Assembly: GCA_902801165.1 (NCBI GenBank)
Contig: CADCHI010000023.1
Location: 19,179-68,960 of the forward strand
Source of the DNA: an uncultured Eubacteriales bacterium
Lineage (GTDB): Bacteria > Bacillota > Clostridia > Christensenellales > Aristaeellaceae
Direction: 5' to 3'
Length of the DNA: 49,782 nucleotides
In this document: one piece after another, positions 8,135 to 16,903 of the stretch
Numbering within the stretch: position 1 is the first letter of the stretch
How the letters are laid out: the number at the start of each line of letters is the position of its first letter
The notes under the pieces: generated by a model
Database searches by the model: none
What the model was told of the DNA's origin: nothing
The model's input: only the letters and a program-made list of their open reading frames with translations
Translations under genes and position numbers: made by a program

Positions 8135-10366
8135 ATGGACGTAACGATCTGTATACCAACCAAGAACGGTGGCAAGCAGCTGGATCGCGTTTTGGAGGCC
8201 GTGTTCAACCAAAAGACGGACTTGGAATACGAGGTGGTATGCGTCGATTCCGGTTCCGTGGACGACACGCTGGAGATCATCCAAAAGTACCCCCGGGTAA
8301 AGCTCGTCCAGATCCAGCCGTCGGAGTTTGGCCACGGCAGGACCCGGAACCTCGCGGCCTCCCACGGCACGGGGGAATTTATCTACTTCATCACTCAGGA
8401 CGCACTGCCGGCCTCCGACGAGTGGCTCGATCAAATGATCCGGGCCATCCGCAAGGACGACAAATGCGCGCTGGGATTCGGCATCCACTATCCCTATCCG
8501 GGATGCAATCTGCTGGACGCCCGGGACATCACCATGCACTTCAACGGCTTCGGCATGGAGAACACCTACTATTGGCTCGACGACCGCCAGCGTTATGCCC
8601 GGGAGGAGGGTTACCGGCATCTGCTGGCCTTCTCCTCGGACAACAACGCCTGCGTGCGCCGCTCGGTGTTTGAAAAATACCCCTACGAGGATGTGGAGTT
8701 TGCGGAGGACCAGATCTGGACCAAGAAAATGATGGAAATGGGCTATCACAAGGTGTATTGCCCCTATGCCCCGGTCTACCATTCCCACAACTTTCCCCTG
8801 AGAGAATACTTCCGCCGTTACTTTGACGAGTACAAGGGCCTGCGGGAGCTGCATGGTTACAGAATCGTGCGACGGGCCAGGGACATACCCCGCGCTGCCT
8901 ATGCCCTGATCAAGAGCGACTTCCGATATATCCGGGGCACCGATTTGCCCTTCCTAAAGAAAATGTATTGGCGGGTGTACGCCTTCCGACGGGACATCGA
9001 CCGCAATACGGCAGGCTACCTGGGAGGCAAGTACGCGGATGCCGCCCCGGATACGCAGCAGCTGATGGACGAGCTGTTTTCCCAGCAATACCAGCAACGC
9101 AATCGCAAGAAAAAGAAGAAGATGGGAGAGAGGTTCATGCTCAAGAAATACTGGGCCTTTTGCAAGAAGGCGGTGCGCTACCTGAGAAAGAATCACGGCA
9201 TCCCCGAGTCGGTGCTTGAGGAGACCCAGGAGCCGCCGAAGGTGCACGTGGAGGACGTATTCGGCATGGCGCTGGATAACGCCATCACCCCCTTCAACCG
9301 CGAGGATTATCTGGCCGCCAAGGACGGCCCGTTGCAGCTGAATTGGGTCATCCCTGAGATGGGGGTTGGGTCCGGGGGGCACATCAACATCTTCCGGTTC
9401 ATCTCTGCCCTGGAGCACAAGGGCATCAAGAACCGCATTTACATTGAGCGGGCAGTCAACTACCATACGGATGACGCGCTGCGGAACTTCCTGGCGGATG
9501 CCTATCCCATCCTGGACAGCAACATTGAGGTACACTGCTCAACTGAGAACATGCCGTTCTGCCATGGCGTGGTGGCCACCTCCTGGACGACGGCCTACTT
9601 TGTGAGGCGCTTCAACAACGCGGTGTCGAAGTTCTACTTCGTGCAGGATTACGAGAGCAGCTTCTACGCCGTGGGTTCGGAGTATATGCTGGCCGAAAAC
9701 ACGTACAACTTCGGCTTCCGGGGCATCACGGCGGGTGACTGGCTGAAGAACAAGCTGGAGAGGGAATACGCCATGCCCTGCGACAGCTTCCACTTTTCCT
9801 ATGACAAGGAACTGTACCACGCCATTGAGAAGCGGGACAATACCAAGCGCATCTTCTTCTACGCCCGCCCGGTCACGCCGCGGCGCGCGTTTGAACTGGG
9901 CATGCTGGCCCTGCTCGAGCTGCACAGGCGGGTCCCGGAGATCGAGGTCGTGTTCGCCGGCTGGGATGTGAGCAACTACTACATTCCCTTTACCCATCTG
10001 AACGCGGGCAGCGTGCCGCTGGCACAGCTTTCCGATCTGTACGCGCAGTGCGATATCTGCCTGGTCATGTCGCTGACAAACCTGTCGCTGCTGCCGCTTG
10101 AAGTCATGGCGTCCAACTCCGTCATCGCCACGCAGGGCGGTGAAAACAACTCCTGGATGGTGGATGAGCGCAATGCCATCATCGTCGATTGCGATCCGTT
10201 GAACATCGCTTCCAAGCTGGAGGATTACCTGAACCATCCTGAGAAGCTGGCGGAGCTGCGCAAGGCTGGATTGGAGTATGCTGCTTCCACCAACTGGGAC
10301 CGCGAGACTGACAAGGTTTATCAGAGTATTGTCAAGGGGATTCGAGAAGATGAACAAAAACTGTAA
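8135..10366 (+). CDS. Bifunctional rhamnosyltransferase: GT2 domain fused to WsaF-like GT4 domain
   Basis: 743 residues; ATG 8135 is better spaced from GGAGG (8125-8129) than the adjacent ATG 8132. The first 280 residues are an RfbF-like GT2 domain (TICIPTKNG near 4, TQDALP near 87). After a Lys-rich linker (NRKKKKKMG, near 325) comes a second enzyme of about 330 residues, beginning LQLNWVIPEMGVGSGGH. This closely resembles WsaF, the rhamnan-backbone rhamnosyltransferase of Geobacillus stearothermophilus S-layer glycan. The C-terminus has the GT-B donor-site style motif SNLS/LPLEVMA. Two active sites in one chain suggest that it builds a disaccharide repeat of the polyrhamnose backbone. The linkages cannot be read. 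Confidence 0.75.
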   Translation: MDVTICIPTKNGGKQLDRVLEAVFNQKTDLEYEVVCVDSGSVDDTLEIIQKYPRVKLVQIQPSEFGHGRTRNLAASHGTGEFIYFITQDALPASDEWLDQMIRAIRKDDKCALGFGIHYPYPGCNLLDARDITMHFNGFGMENTYYWLDDRQRYAREEGYRHLLAFSSDNNACVRRSVFEKYPYEDVEFAEDQIWTKKMMEMGYHKVYCPYAPVYHSHNFPLREYFRRYFDEYKGLRELHGYRIVRRARDIPRAAYALIKSDFRYIRGTDLPFLKKMYWRVYAFRRDIDRNTAGYLGGKYADAAPDTQQLMDELFSQQYQQRNRKKKKKMGERFMLKKYWAFCKKAVRYLRKNHGIPESVLEETQEPPKVHVEDVFGMALDNAITPFNREDYLAAKDGPLQLNWVIPEMGVGSGGHINIFRFISALEHKGIKNRIYIERAVNYHTDDALRNFLADAYPILDSNIEVHCSTENMPFCHGVVATSWTTAYFVRRFNNAVSKFYFVQDYESSFYAVGSEYMLAENTYNFGFRGITAGDWLKNKLEREYAMPCDSFHFSYDKELYHAIEKRDNTKRIFFYARPVTPRRAFELGMLALLELHRRVPEIEVVFAGWDVSNYYIPFTHLNAGSVPLAQLSDLYAQCDICLVMSLTNLSLLPLEVMASNSVIATQGGENNSWMVDERNAIIVDCDPLNIASKLEDYLNHPEKLAELRKAGLEYAASTNWDRETDKVYQSIVKGIREDEQKL

Positions 10367-11264
10367 TGTGATGATTTTGGGCGGCGGGGGCTTCATCGGG
10401 AGCAATCTGTCAGCCTACTTGAGCCGGAAGAGCTACAACGTGTCCGTCTTCGATATGCGAGCGCCTGAGAATCCTGTGCCCGGAGTGCGCTACATGGAAG
10501 GAAACTTTTTTGACGAAAGGTCTCTGGATGTGTTGACTGAGGGCCAGGACATTGTCATCCACGCGCTTTCTACTGTGACTCCCGGCAATTCCAACCGGGT
10601 TTACATGCGAGGGTATGGCGGGGATTTTCTGCAGACCATCCATCTTCTTGACAGGCTGAGCCAGACGAGGGGCAAGCTGCTCTATCTGTCTTCCGCGGGT
10701 ACGGTTTACGGCCGCTATAATGATCACCCCTTCCGGGAGGAGGACCCGCTGCGCCCGATCAACCACTATGGCAGCGTCAAGGTCTGCGTGGAGACGGCGA
10801 TGCGCGCCTTCAATGAACAGCAGGACACCCACTTCCTGTCCTGCCGAATCACCAATCCTTACGGGCCGGGCCAGGATTACATGAAGGGCGTCGGCTTCAT
10901 TGACGCCGTGGTCAAGAGCGTGATGAACGATCAAACGCTGGAGGTGTGGGGCGACGGCAGCGTCGTGCGCGATTACATCTACATCGACGACGTGTGCCAC
11001 ATGCTGGAGCTGCTGCTGCACTACGAGGGCAAGCTGCAAACCTTTAACATCTCTACCGGCGTGGGCACATCCCAAAATGAAATCATCGCCCTGTTTGAAA
11101 AGCTGGGTCTTCCTGTGCGGGTCAATTACCTGAGCGCCAGGACGGTGGACGCGAAGTACAACATCGCCAGCAACGACAAGATCGTCGCCGCGCTGGGGTG
11201 CACCTGTTGTTCGATCGAAGAAGGCGTGACCCGGTACCTCGATTATCTGGGTATCCGGCGATGA
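10350..11264 (+). CDS. NAD-dependent sugar epimerase/dehydratase (extended SDR)
   Basis: 304 residues; the ATG at 10350 overlaps the end of the previous gene by 17 bases and gives the correct Rossmann N-terminus. Visible are the NAD-binding GGGGFIGS (11-18), the SSAGTVYG strand (114-121) and the catalytic Tyr140-X3-Lys144 pair. This is the UDP-glucose 4-epimerase-like branch of the short-chain dehydrogenases. It probably interconverts or makes a nucleotide sugar for the glycan, for example a 4-epimer or a 6-deoxy sugar, but the substrate cannot be inferred from motifs. It is distinct from rmlB and rmlD further down. Confidence 0.75.
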   Translation: MNKNCNVMILGGGGFIGSNLSAYLSRKSYNVSVFDMRAPENPVPGVRYMEGNFFDERSLDVLTEGQDIVIHALSTVTPGNSNRVYMRGYGGDFLQTIHLLDRLSQTRGKLLYLSSAGTVYGRYNDHPFREEDPLRPINHYGSVKVCVETAMRAFNEQQDTHFLSCRITNPYGPGQDYMKGVGFIDAVVKSVMNDQTLEVWGDGSVVRDYIYIDDVCHMLELLLHYEGKLQTFNISTGVGTSQNEIIALFEKLGLPVRVNYLSARTVDAKYNIASNDKIVAALGCTCCSIEEGVTRYLDYLGIRR

Positions 11265-11274
11265 GGAACTGATC

Positions 11275-13356
11275 ATGAAGAGAATTGCTCAGAACAGGAA
11301 AAGAATTACTGCCGTGCTTATGGTGCTCCTGCTCTTTGTCGGCGCGTACTTCTTTGGAAATAAGGTCGTGGCGCCCAGGCGGGCGGCTACGCAGGCAGCA
11401 GGCGAAGCAGGGGCGGAGGCTCAGGCGGGCGAGGCGGAGGTCGATGCGCCAGGCGCTGCGGAAGAAGTGACGGCGCCCGTCGTCGTTTCATCCCCTTCCT
11501 TGGTCAGCGGCTCTGCGGAAAGCGGTGAAGACGTGCCGGTATCCTTCTTTTTGGCAGATGTTCAGTACCTGGATTTGGACAGCACGATCGAACTGATGCG
11601 GGAATGCGACGTCACCGTGTTGACGGTGCCGCTGGCCTGGTCGATACTGGAGCCGGAAAAGGGCAGTTTCCAGGTGGATTCCTATTGGGAGAAGCTGGAC
11701 ATACTGGCGGAGCAGGGGTTTGACTTCATCTTCCTGCTCGACGCTTCCTCAAGGTGTATCCTGAACGAACAGGAAGTCGTAGTCTGCACTTCTATTCCCG
11801 AGTGGGTCTATCAGGAGCCGGGCGCCATGACCATGCTGGACTTCATCGGCAGCACGGGCAGCGCGAGGGGGTCGCTGAGCTATTCCTATCCGGCCAACCA
11901 GGCGCTGTACCTGGACTTCTGCCGAAGGACCATCGAGGCATTCGACGAGCGGTACGGAGAATCGATCCTCGGCTTTGCGCCGGGAGTCATGCCGGAGTTT
12001 GAGATCAAATATCCCCAGGAGAATTTTGCCTGGGTGGATTTCAACGAGGACGCGCAGAACCATTTCCGCGCTTTCCTGAAGGAAAAGTACCAGACGGTCC
12101 AAGCGATGAACAATGCGCTGGGCACGAGCTGTCTGAGCTTTGCCGAGCCAATGCTGCCGATCATCAACTACAACAACAGCCTGGCGAACGGACAGCTGGT
12201 TGAAGCGCCGCTGTACGTCGACTATCAACTGTTCCGGGAAAAGGAGCTGGTACAGTACCTCATTCCGGTCTATGACCTGATCCACAATGCGGGATACAAG
12301 ACATTCTCCTATTTCGGACAGGTGCTGCATCCCCACGACGGGATCTATGCGGCTGGAGTCGCCACGAGACTGCACGATTACGTGGATGTCGCGGTGATCG
12401 ATTACAATTTCTATGACGGTTACGGCCTGGTGTTGGATTGCGCTCTGCCCGCCATGATGGCAAATTACATGAAGACCGCCGGCTACGCGGAGGTTTGGTC
12501 CGGACTCTACGTGGAACAACTGTTTTACGCGGGCATGAATGACTATGGATTTCTCCAGGAAGCCATCGATTACATCGCCGCGGACGGGAGCGCCGGGGGC
12601 GTGGAGATCGGCGGCTTGCAACACAGCCTCCATGCCTCGGAGGACGGGAGCGTCGATATAGGGCTGTCCTATGGCAAGGTCGAGCGACAGGCGCCCGCCA
12701 GGATCGCGATCTATGCCAGCGAGTGGAATTTCTACCACAGCCACGGGGAAAGCCCCGCGTTGATCAATTACTTTGACGACTGCCTGGTACAGATGTACAA
12801 GATTATCCAGTTCGAGCTGGGGCGAAACGTCGATATCCTCTGCGATGAGGCCGTGCTGGATGGGCGCCTTGGGCAATATGACCTGGTCGTACTTCCCGGG
12901 CAGTTCTATGTGGACGCGGAAGTACGCCAGGCAATCGAGGATTACTTGTCTGCAGGCGGCAAGGCCATCCAGGACTTCCGCTTTGGTGAGTGGGATGCCT
13001 ACGGCGTCAACCAGGGCTCCTGGAGCGACGGGTGGTTTGACATCGCCGCGAGGGAGGCGCTTCATGCGGAGGAAATTCTGACTCCGGTGGATGAATCCTT
13101 TGCAGAACTGGGAGAGGTGACGCTGCAAGCGCCTTATGGTTTGATTCCCAACTGCTATGCCATCGCCGGCGCGGATGAGAACACCCGCTATCTCTTTGCC
13201 GGGATGGATGACAGGTATTTTGGCACCCGCACGGACAATACCATTTGCCTGTGCTGGCAGCCGCAGATCCAGTATAAGTACGCGCAGACCCAGGAGGAAC
13301 AGCAGGCATGCGTCCGGGCGATCGAACTCGCCATCGACGCCGTGCTCGACGAATGA
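11275..13356 (+). CDS. Membrane-anchored GH42-like glycoside hydrolase
   Basis: 693 residues. A single N-terminal hydrophobic segment (about 13-28) followed by an Ala/Glu-rich linker (35-75) indicates an extracytoplasmic anchored enzyme. Residues about 85-460 resemble the TIM-barrel of family 42 beta-galactosidases, with [14 protein letters not shown] as the early barrel strand and Glu-rich candidates for the catalytic pair in [10 protein letters not shown] (near 240) and GLYVEQLF (near 414). Residues about 470-600 resemble the GH42 class I glutamine-amidotransferase-like middle domain. Inside a polysaccharide locus it may trim or release the polymer outside the cell. The catalytic residues are guesses and the substrate is unknown. 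Confidence 0.65.
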   Translation: MKRIAQNRKRITAVLMVLLLFVGAYFFGNKVVAPRRAATQAAGEAGAEAQAGEAEVDAPGAAEEVTAPVVVSSPSLVSGSAESGEDVPVSFFLADVQYLDLDSTIELMRECDVTVLTVPLAWSILEPEKGSFQVDSYWEKLDILAEQGFDFIFLLDASSRCILNEQEVVVCTSIPEWVYQEPGAMTMLDFIGSTGSARGSLSYSYPANQALYLDFCRRTIEAFDERYGESILGFAPGVMPEFEIKYPQENFAWVDFNEDAQNHFRAFLKEKYQTVQAMNNALGTSCLSFAEPMLPIINYNNSLANGQLVEAPLYVDYQLFREKELVQYLIPVYDLIHNAGYKTFSYFGQVLHPHDGIYAAGVATRLHDYVDVAVIDYNFYDGYGLVLDCALPAMMANYMKTAGYAEVWSGLYVEQLFYAGMNDYGFLQEAIDYIAADGSAGGVEIGGLQHSLHASEDGSVDIGLSYGKVERQAPARIAIYASEWNFYHSHGESPALINYFDDCLVQMYKIIQFELGRNVDILCDEAVLDGRLGQYDLVVLPGQFYVDAEVRQAIEDYLSAGGKAIQDFRFGEWDAYGVNQGSWSDGWFDIAAREALHAEEILTPVDESFAELGEVTLQAPYGLIPNCYAIAGADENTRYLFAGMDDRYFGTRTDNTICLCWQPQIQYKYAQTQEEQQACVRAIELAIDAVLDE

Positions 13357-13384
13357 GAATCGAGAAAGCAGGAGGTATGACACA

Positions 13385-14272
13385 ATGAAAGGCATCATCC
13401 TGGCCGGCGGCGCCGGCACGCGGTTGTATCCGCTCACCATGGTCACGTCCAAGCAGCTCTTGCCGGTGTACGACAAGCCAATGATCTATTATCCGCTGTC
13501 CACCCTGATGCTGGCGGGTATCCGGGACATCCTGATCATCTCCACGCCGGAGGACACGCCCCGCTTCGAGCACCTGCTGGGCGACGGCGCGCAGTTCGGC
13601 GTGAATCTGAGCTATGTGGTGCAGCCCTCTCCGGACGGCCTGGCCCAGGCGTTCCTGCTGGGCGAGGAGTTCATCGGCGACGACGCCTGCGCCATGGTGC
13701 TGGGCGACAACATCTTCTACGGCAACGGCTTCAGCAAGATCCTGCGCGCGGCTACCGCGGACGCCGAGCAGAACGGCCGGGCCACGGTCTTCGGCTACTA
13801 TGTCAACGACCCGGAGCGCTTCGGTATCGTGGAGTTCGACGCCGACGGCAAGGTGATCTCCGTGGAGGAGAAGCCCGCCCAGCCCAAGAGCAATTATGCC
13901 ATCACGGGCCTGTACTTCTATCCCAAGGGCGTGTCGGCGATGGCCCACGAGGTCGTGCCCAGCGCCAGGGGAGAGCTTGAGATCACCACGCTGAACGACA
14001 TGTACCTGAAGCGGGACCTGCTGGACGTGCAGCTGCTGGGCCGCGGCTTTGCCTGGCTGGACACCGGCACCATGGACAGCCTGGTGGAGGCGGCGGACTT
14101 CGTGCGGATGATCGAGCAGCGCCAGAGCATCAAGATCAGCGCGCCGGAGGAGATCGCCTACAAGAACAACTGGATTTCCAAGGAAAAACTGCTGGAATCC
14201 GCGGAGCGCTACGGCAAGAGCCCCTATGGCAAGCATCTGAAGGCGGTCGCGGACGGAAAGGTGAGGTATTGA
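13385..14272 (+). CDS. rmlA: Glucose-1-phosphate thymidylyltransferase RmlA
   Basis: 295 residues, the normal length for the short RmlA. It makes dTDP-glucose from glucose-1-phosphate and dTTP, the first step to dTDP-L-rhamnose. The signature [11 protein letters not shown] (8-18) and [18 protein letters not shown] just after it are diagnostic; VLGDNIFYG contains the metal-binding Asp. The start at 13385 follows AGGAGGT (13370-13376); a longer in-frame opening from 13157 lies inside the previous gene and is spurious. It leads the block rmlA-rmlC-rmlB-rmlD. Confidence 0.97.
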   Translation: MKGIILAGGAGTRLYPLTMVTSKQLLPVYDKPMIYYPLSTLMLAGIRDILIISTPEDTPRFEHLLGDGAQFGVNLSYVVQPSPDGLAQAFLLGEEFIGDDACAMVLGDNIFYGNGFSKILRAATADAEQNGRATVFGYYVNDPERFGIVEFDADGKVISVEEKPAQPKSNYAITGLYFYPKGVSAMAHEVVPSARGELEITTLNDMYLKRDLLDVQLLGRGFAWLDTGTMDSLVEAADFVRMIEQRQSIKISAPEEIAYKNNWISKEKLLESAERYGKSPYGKHLKAVADGKVRY

Positions 14273-14835
14273 TGAAAAAGATAGAGACGAAACTGCCCGG
14301 CGTGGTCATCGTGGAGCCCCAGGTGTTCGGCGATCACAGGGGATATTTTATGGAGACCTGGTCCACCCGCAACTTTGAGGAGCTGGGCCTGAACTATGAT
14401 TTCGTGCAGGACAACCAGTCCTTCTCCGCCCAGAAGGGCACGCTGCGGGGCATCCACTTCCAGAACGCGCCCTATGCCCAGGCGAAGCTGGTGCGCGTGA
14501 CCCGTGGCGCGGTGCTGGACGTGGCAGTGGACCTGCGCAAGGGCAGCCCAACCTACCGGCAGTGGGTGGCCGTGGAGCTCTCCGCCGAGAACAAGCGCAT
14601 GCTGATGATCCCCCGGGGCTTTGGCCACGGCTTCAAGACGCTGACGGACAACGTGGAGTTCTGCTACAAGGTGGACAACCTCTACAGCAAGGAGTGCGAC
14701 CGGGGCATCCGCTTCAACGACCCCACCATCGGCGTGGACTGGGGCGAGGTGACCGAGGAGCTGCTCAGCCAGAAGGACACCACCTCGCCGCTGCTCGACG
14801 ACAGCGACTGCAACTTCATCTACGGAGAGATTTGA
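14272..14835 (+). CDS. rmlC: dTDP-4-dehydrorhamnose 3,5-epimerase RmlC
   Basis: 187 residues, a cupin-fold epimerase of typical size. Catalytic candidates His62 (in RGIHFQ) and Tyr132 (in EFCYKVD) are present, as is the substrate-binding GYFMETW near the start. The ATG at 14272 shares one base with the rmlA stop, indicating translational coupling. A TTG one codon upstream is less likely. It converts dTDP-4-dehydro-6-deoxyglucose to the L-configured 4-keto intermediate that RmlD reduces. Confidence 0.97.
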   Translation: MKKIETKLPGVVIVEPQVFGDHRGYFMETWSTRNFEELGLNYDFVQDNQSFSAQKGTLRGIHFQNAPYAQAKLVRVTRGAVLDVAVDLRKGSPTYRQWVAVELSAENKRMLMIPRGFGHGFKTLTDNVEFCYKVDNLYSKECDRGIRFNDPTIGVDWGEVTEELLSQKDTTSPLLDDSDCNFIYGEI

Positions 14836-14853
14836 CACAGGAGGAATGCACAA

Positions 14854-15873
14854 ATGAATATCATCGTGACCGGCGGCGCCGGCTTTATCGGCTCCAACTT
14901 CATCTTCCACATGCTCAAGGCCCATCCCGACTACCGCATCGTGTGCCTGGACAAGCTGACCTACGCGGGCAACCTGTCCACGCTGGCGCCGGTGATGGAC
15001 AACCAGAACTTCCGCTTCGTGAAGGCGGACATATGCGACCGTGAGGCCGTGTACAAGCTGTTTGAGGAGGAGCATCCGGACATCGTGGTGAACTTCGCGG
15101 CAGAGAGCCACGTGGACCGCTCCATCGAAGACCCGGGCATCTTCCTCCAGACGAACATCCTGGGCACCGCCACGCTGATGGACGCCTGCCGAAAGTACGG
15201 CATCACCCGCTATCACCAGGTTTCCACGGATGAGGTCTACGGCGACCTGCCGCTGGACCGCCCCGACCTGTTCTTCACGGAGGAGACGCCGATCCACACC
15301 TCCAGTCCCTATTCCAGCTCGAAGGCGGGCGCGGACCTGCTGGTGCTGGCCTATCACCGCACCTTCGGGCTGCCGGTGACCATCTCCCGCTGCTCCAACA
15401 ACTACGGCCCTTATCACTTCCCGGAGAAGCTGATCCCGCTGATGATCGCCAACGCGCTGAACGACAAGCCGCTGCCGGTGTACGGCGAAGGCCTGAATGT
15501 GCGCGATTGGCTGTACGTGGAGGACCACTGCAAGGCCATCGACCTGATCATCCACAAGGGGCGCGTGGGTGAGGTGTACAACATCGGCGGTCACAACGAG
15601 ATGCGGAACATCGACATCGTGAAGCTGATCTGCAAGGAGCTGGGCAAGCCGGAGAGCCTGATCACCCACGTGACGGACCGCAAGGGCCACGACATGCGCT
15701 ACGCCATCGACCCGACGAAGATCCACAATGAGCTGGGGTGGCTGCCGGAGACGAAGTTCGCGGACGGCATCAAGAAGACGATCCAGTGGTACCTGGACAA
15801 CCGGGAGTGGTGGGAGACCATCATTAGCGGCGAGTACCAGAATTACTACGAGAAGATGTACGGCAATCGGTGA
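14854..15873 (+). CDS. rmlB: dTDP-glucose 4,6-dehydratase RmlB
   Basis: 339 residues, an extended SDR of the expected length. The NAD site is GGAGFIGSNF (7-16); the active site shows STDEVYGD (124-131) with the Asp-Glu pair characteristic of dehydratases, and Tyr153-X3-Lys157. It dehydrates dTDP-glucose to dTDP-4-dehydro-6-deoxyglucose. It lies 18 bases after rmlC with an AGGAGG-like site. Gene order A-C-B-D keeps the whole pathway in one transcript. Confidence 0.97.
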   Translation: MNIIVTGGAGFIGSNFIFHMLKAHPDYRIVCLDKLTYAGNLSTLAPVMDNQNFRFVKADICDREAVYKLFEEEHPDIVVNFAAESHVDRSIEDPGIFLQTNILGTATLMDACRKYGITRYHQVSTDEVYGDLPLDRPDLFFTEETPIHTSSPYSSSKAGADLLVLAYHRTFGLPVTISRCSNNYGPYHFPEKLIPLMIANALNDKPLPVYGEGLNVRDWLYVEDHCKAIDLIIHKGRVGEVYNIGGHNEMRNIDIVKLICKELGKPESLITHVTDRKGHDMRYAIDPTKIHNELGWLPETKFADGIKKTIQWYLDNREWWETIISGEYQNYYEKMYGNR

Positions 15874-15885
15874 GGAGAAGAGAGC

Positions 15886-16803
15886 ATGAAGGTATTTGTG
15901 ACGGGTGTCTGCGGACAGCTGGGCCACGATGTGATGAATGAACTGGCAAAGCGGGGCCATGAGGGCGTGGGCAGCGACATCGCCCCGGCCTACAGCGGCA
16001 TCCAGGACGGCAGCGCCGTGTGCGCCATGCCCTATGTGCAGCTGGATATCACCGATGAAGCCGCGGTCCGCGAGGCGCTGGAGCGCGTTCGGCCCGACGC
16101 AGTGATCCACTGTGCCGCCTGGACGGCGGTGGACGCCGCCGAGGACGAGGCGAACCAGCCGAAGGTCAGGGCCATCAACGTGGACGGCACCCGTCACATC
16201 GCCCGGGCCTGCCAGACACTGGATTGCAAGATGATGTACATCAGCACCGACTATGTGTTCGACGGCCAGGGCACGGAGCCCTGGCAGCCGGACTGCAAGG
16301 ACTACGCGCCGCTGAACGTGTACGGCGAGTCGAAGCTGGGCGGCGAGCTGGCAATTCACGAAGCGGTGAAGAAGTTCTTCATCGTGCGCATCGCGTGGGT
16401 GTTTGGCCTGAATGGCAACAATTTCATCAAGACGATGGTCAAGCTGGGCAAGACCCACGACACACTGCGGGTGGTGAACGACCAGATCGGCACGCCCACC
16501 TATACCCTCGACCTGGCCCGCCTGCTGGTGGACATGATCGAGACGGAGAAGTACGGCTATTACCACGCCACCAACGAGGGCGGCTACATCAGCTGGGCGG
16601 ATTTCGCCATGGAGATCTTCCGCCAGTCCGGCCAGAGCGTGACGGTGACGCCGGTGACCACCGCGGAGTACGGCCTGTCCAAGGCTGCCCGCCCGTTCAA
16701 CAGCCGCCTGGACAAGCGGAAGCTGGTCGAGAACGGCTTTGAGCCGCTGCCGGACTGGAAGGACGCGGTGAGAAGGTATCTGGCACAGATTGCGTTCCTG
16801 TGA
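15886..16803 (+). CDS. rmlD: dTDP-4-dehydrorhamnose reductase RmlD
   Basis: 305 residues. Visible are the nucleotide-binding VTGVCGQLG (5-13), the ISTDYVFDG strand (119-127) and the catalytic Tyr146-X3-Lys150. It performs the last NAD(P)H-dependent step to dTDP-L-rhamnose, the donor for the rhamnosyltransferases upstream. The start at 15886 lies 12 bases after rmlB behind a GAGGAGAAG ribosome site. Confidence 0.96.
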   Translation: MKVFVTGVCGQLGHDVMNELAKRGHEGVGSDIAPAYSGIQDGSAVCAMPYVQLDITDEAAVREALERVRPDAVIHCAAWTAVDAAEDEANQPKVRAINVDGTRHIARACQTLDCKMMYISTDYVFDGQGTEPWQPDCKDYAPLNVYGESKLGGELAIHEAVKKFFIVRIAWVFGLNGNNFIKTMVKLGKTHDTLRVVNDQIGTPTYTLDLARLLVDMIETEKYGYYHATNEGGYISWADFAMEIFRQSGQSVTVTPVTTAEYGLSKAARPFNSRLDKRKLVENGFEPLPDWKDAVRRYLAQIAFL

Positions 16804-16903
16804 GGCGCAGTTCCCGTGGATTCGCTCATGCAGGCTGAGTGCGTAAAATACCTACTCTCAAGGAAGATGAAGACGACAGTGGGGAGCACAAGGGTTTGGT
16901 AGA

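Noticed and set aside
13157-13384. In-frame extension of rmlA
   Set aside because: It lies within the end of the GH42-like gene. The RmlA family starts at MKGIILAGG, which is at 13385 behind AGGAGGT.
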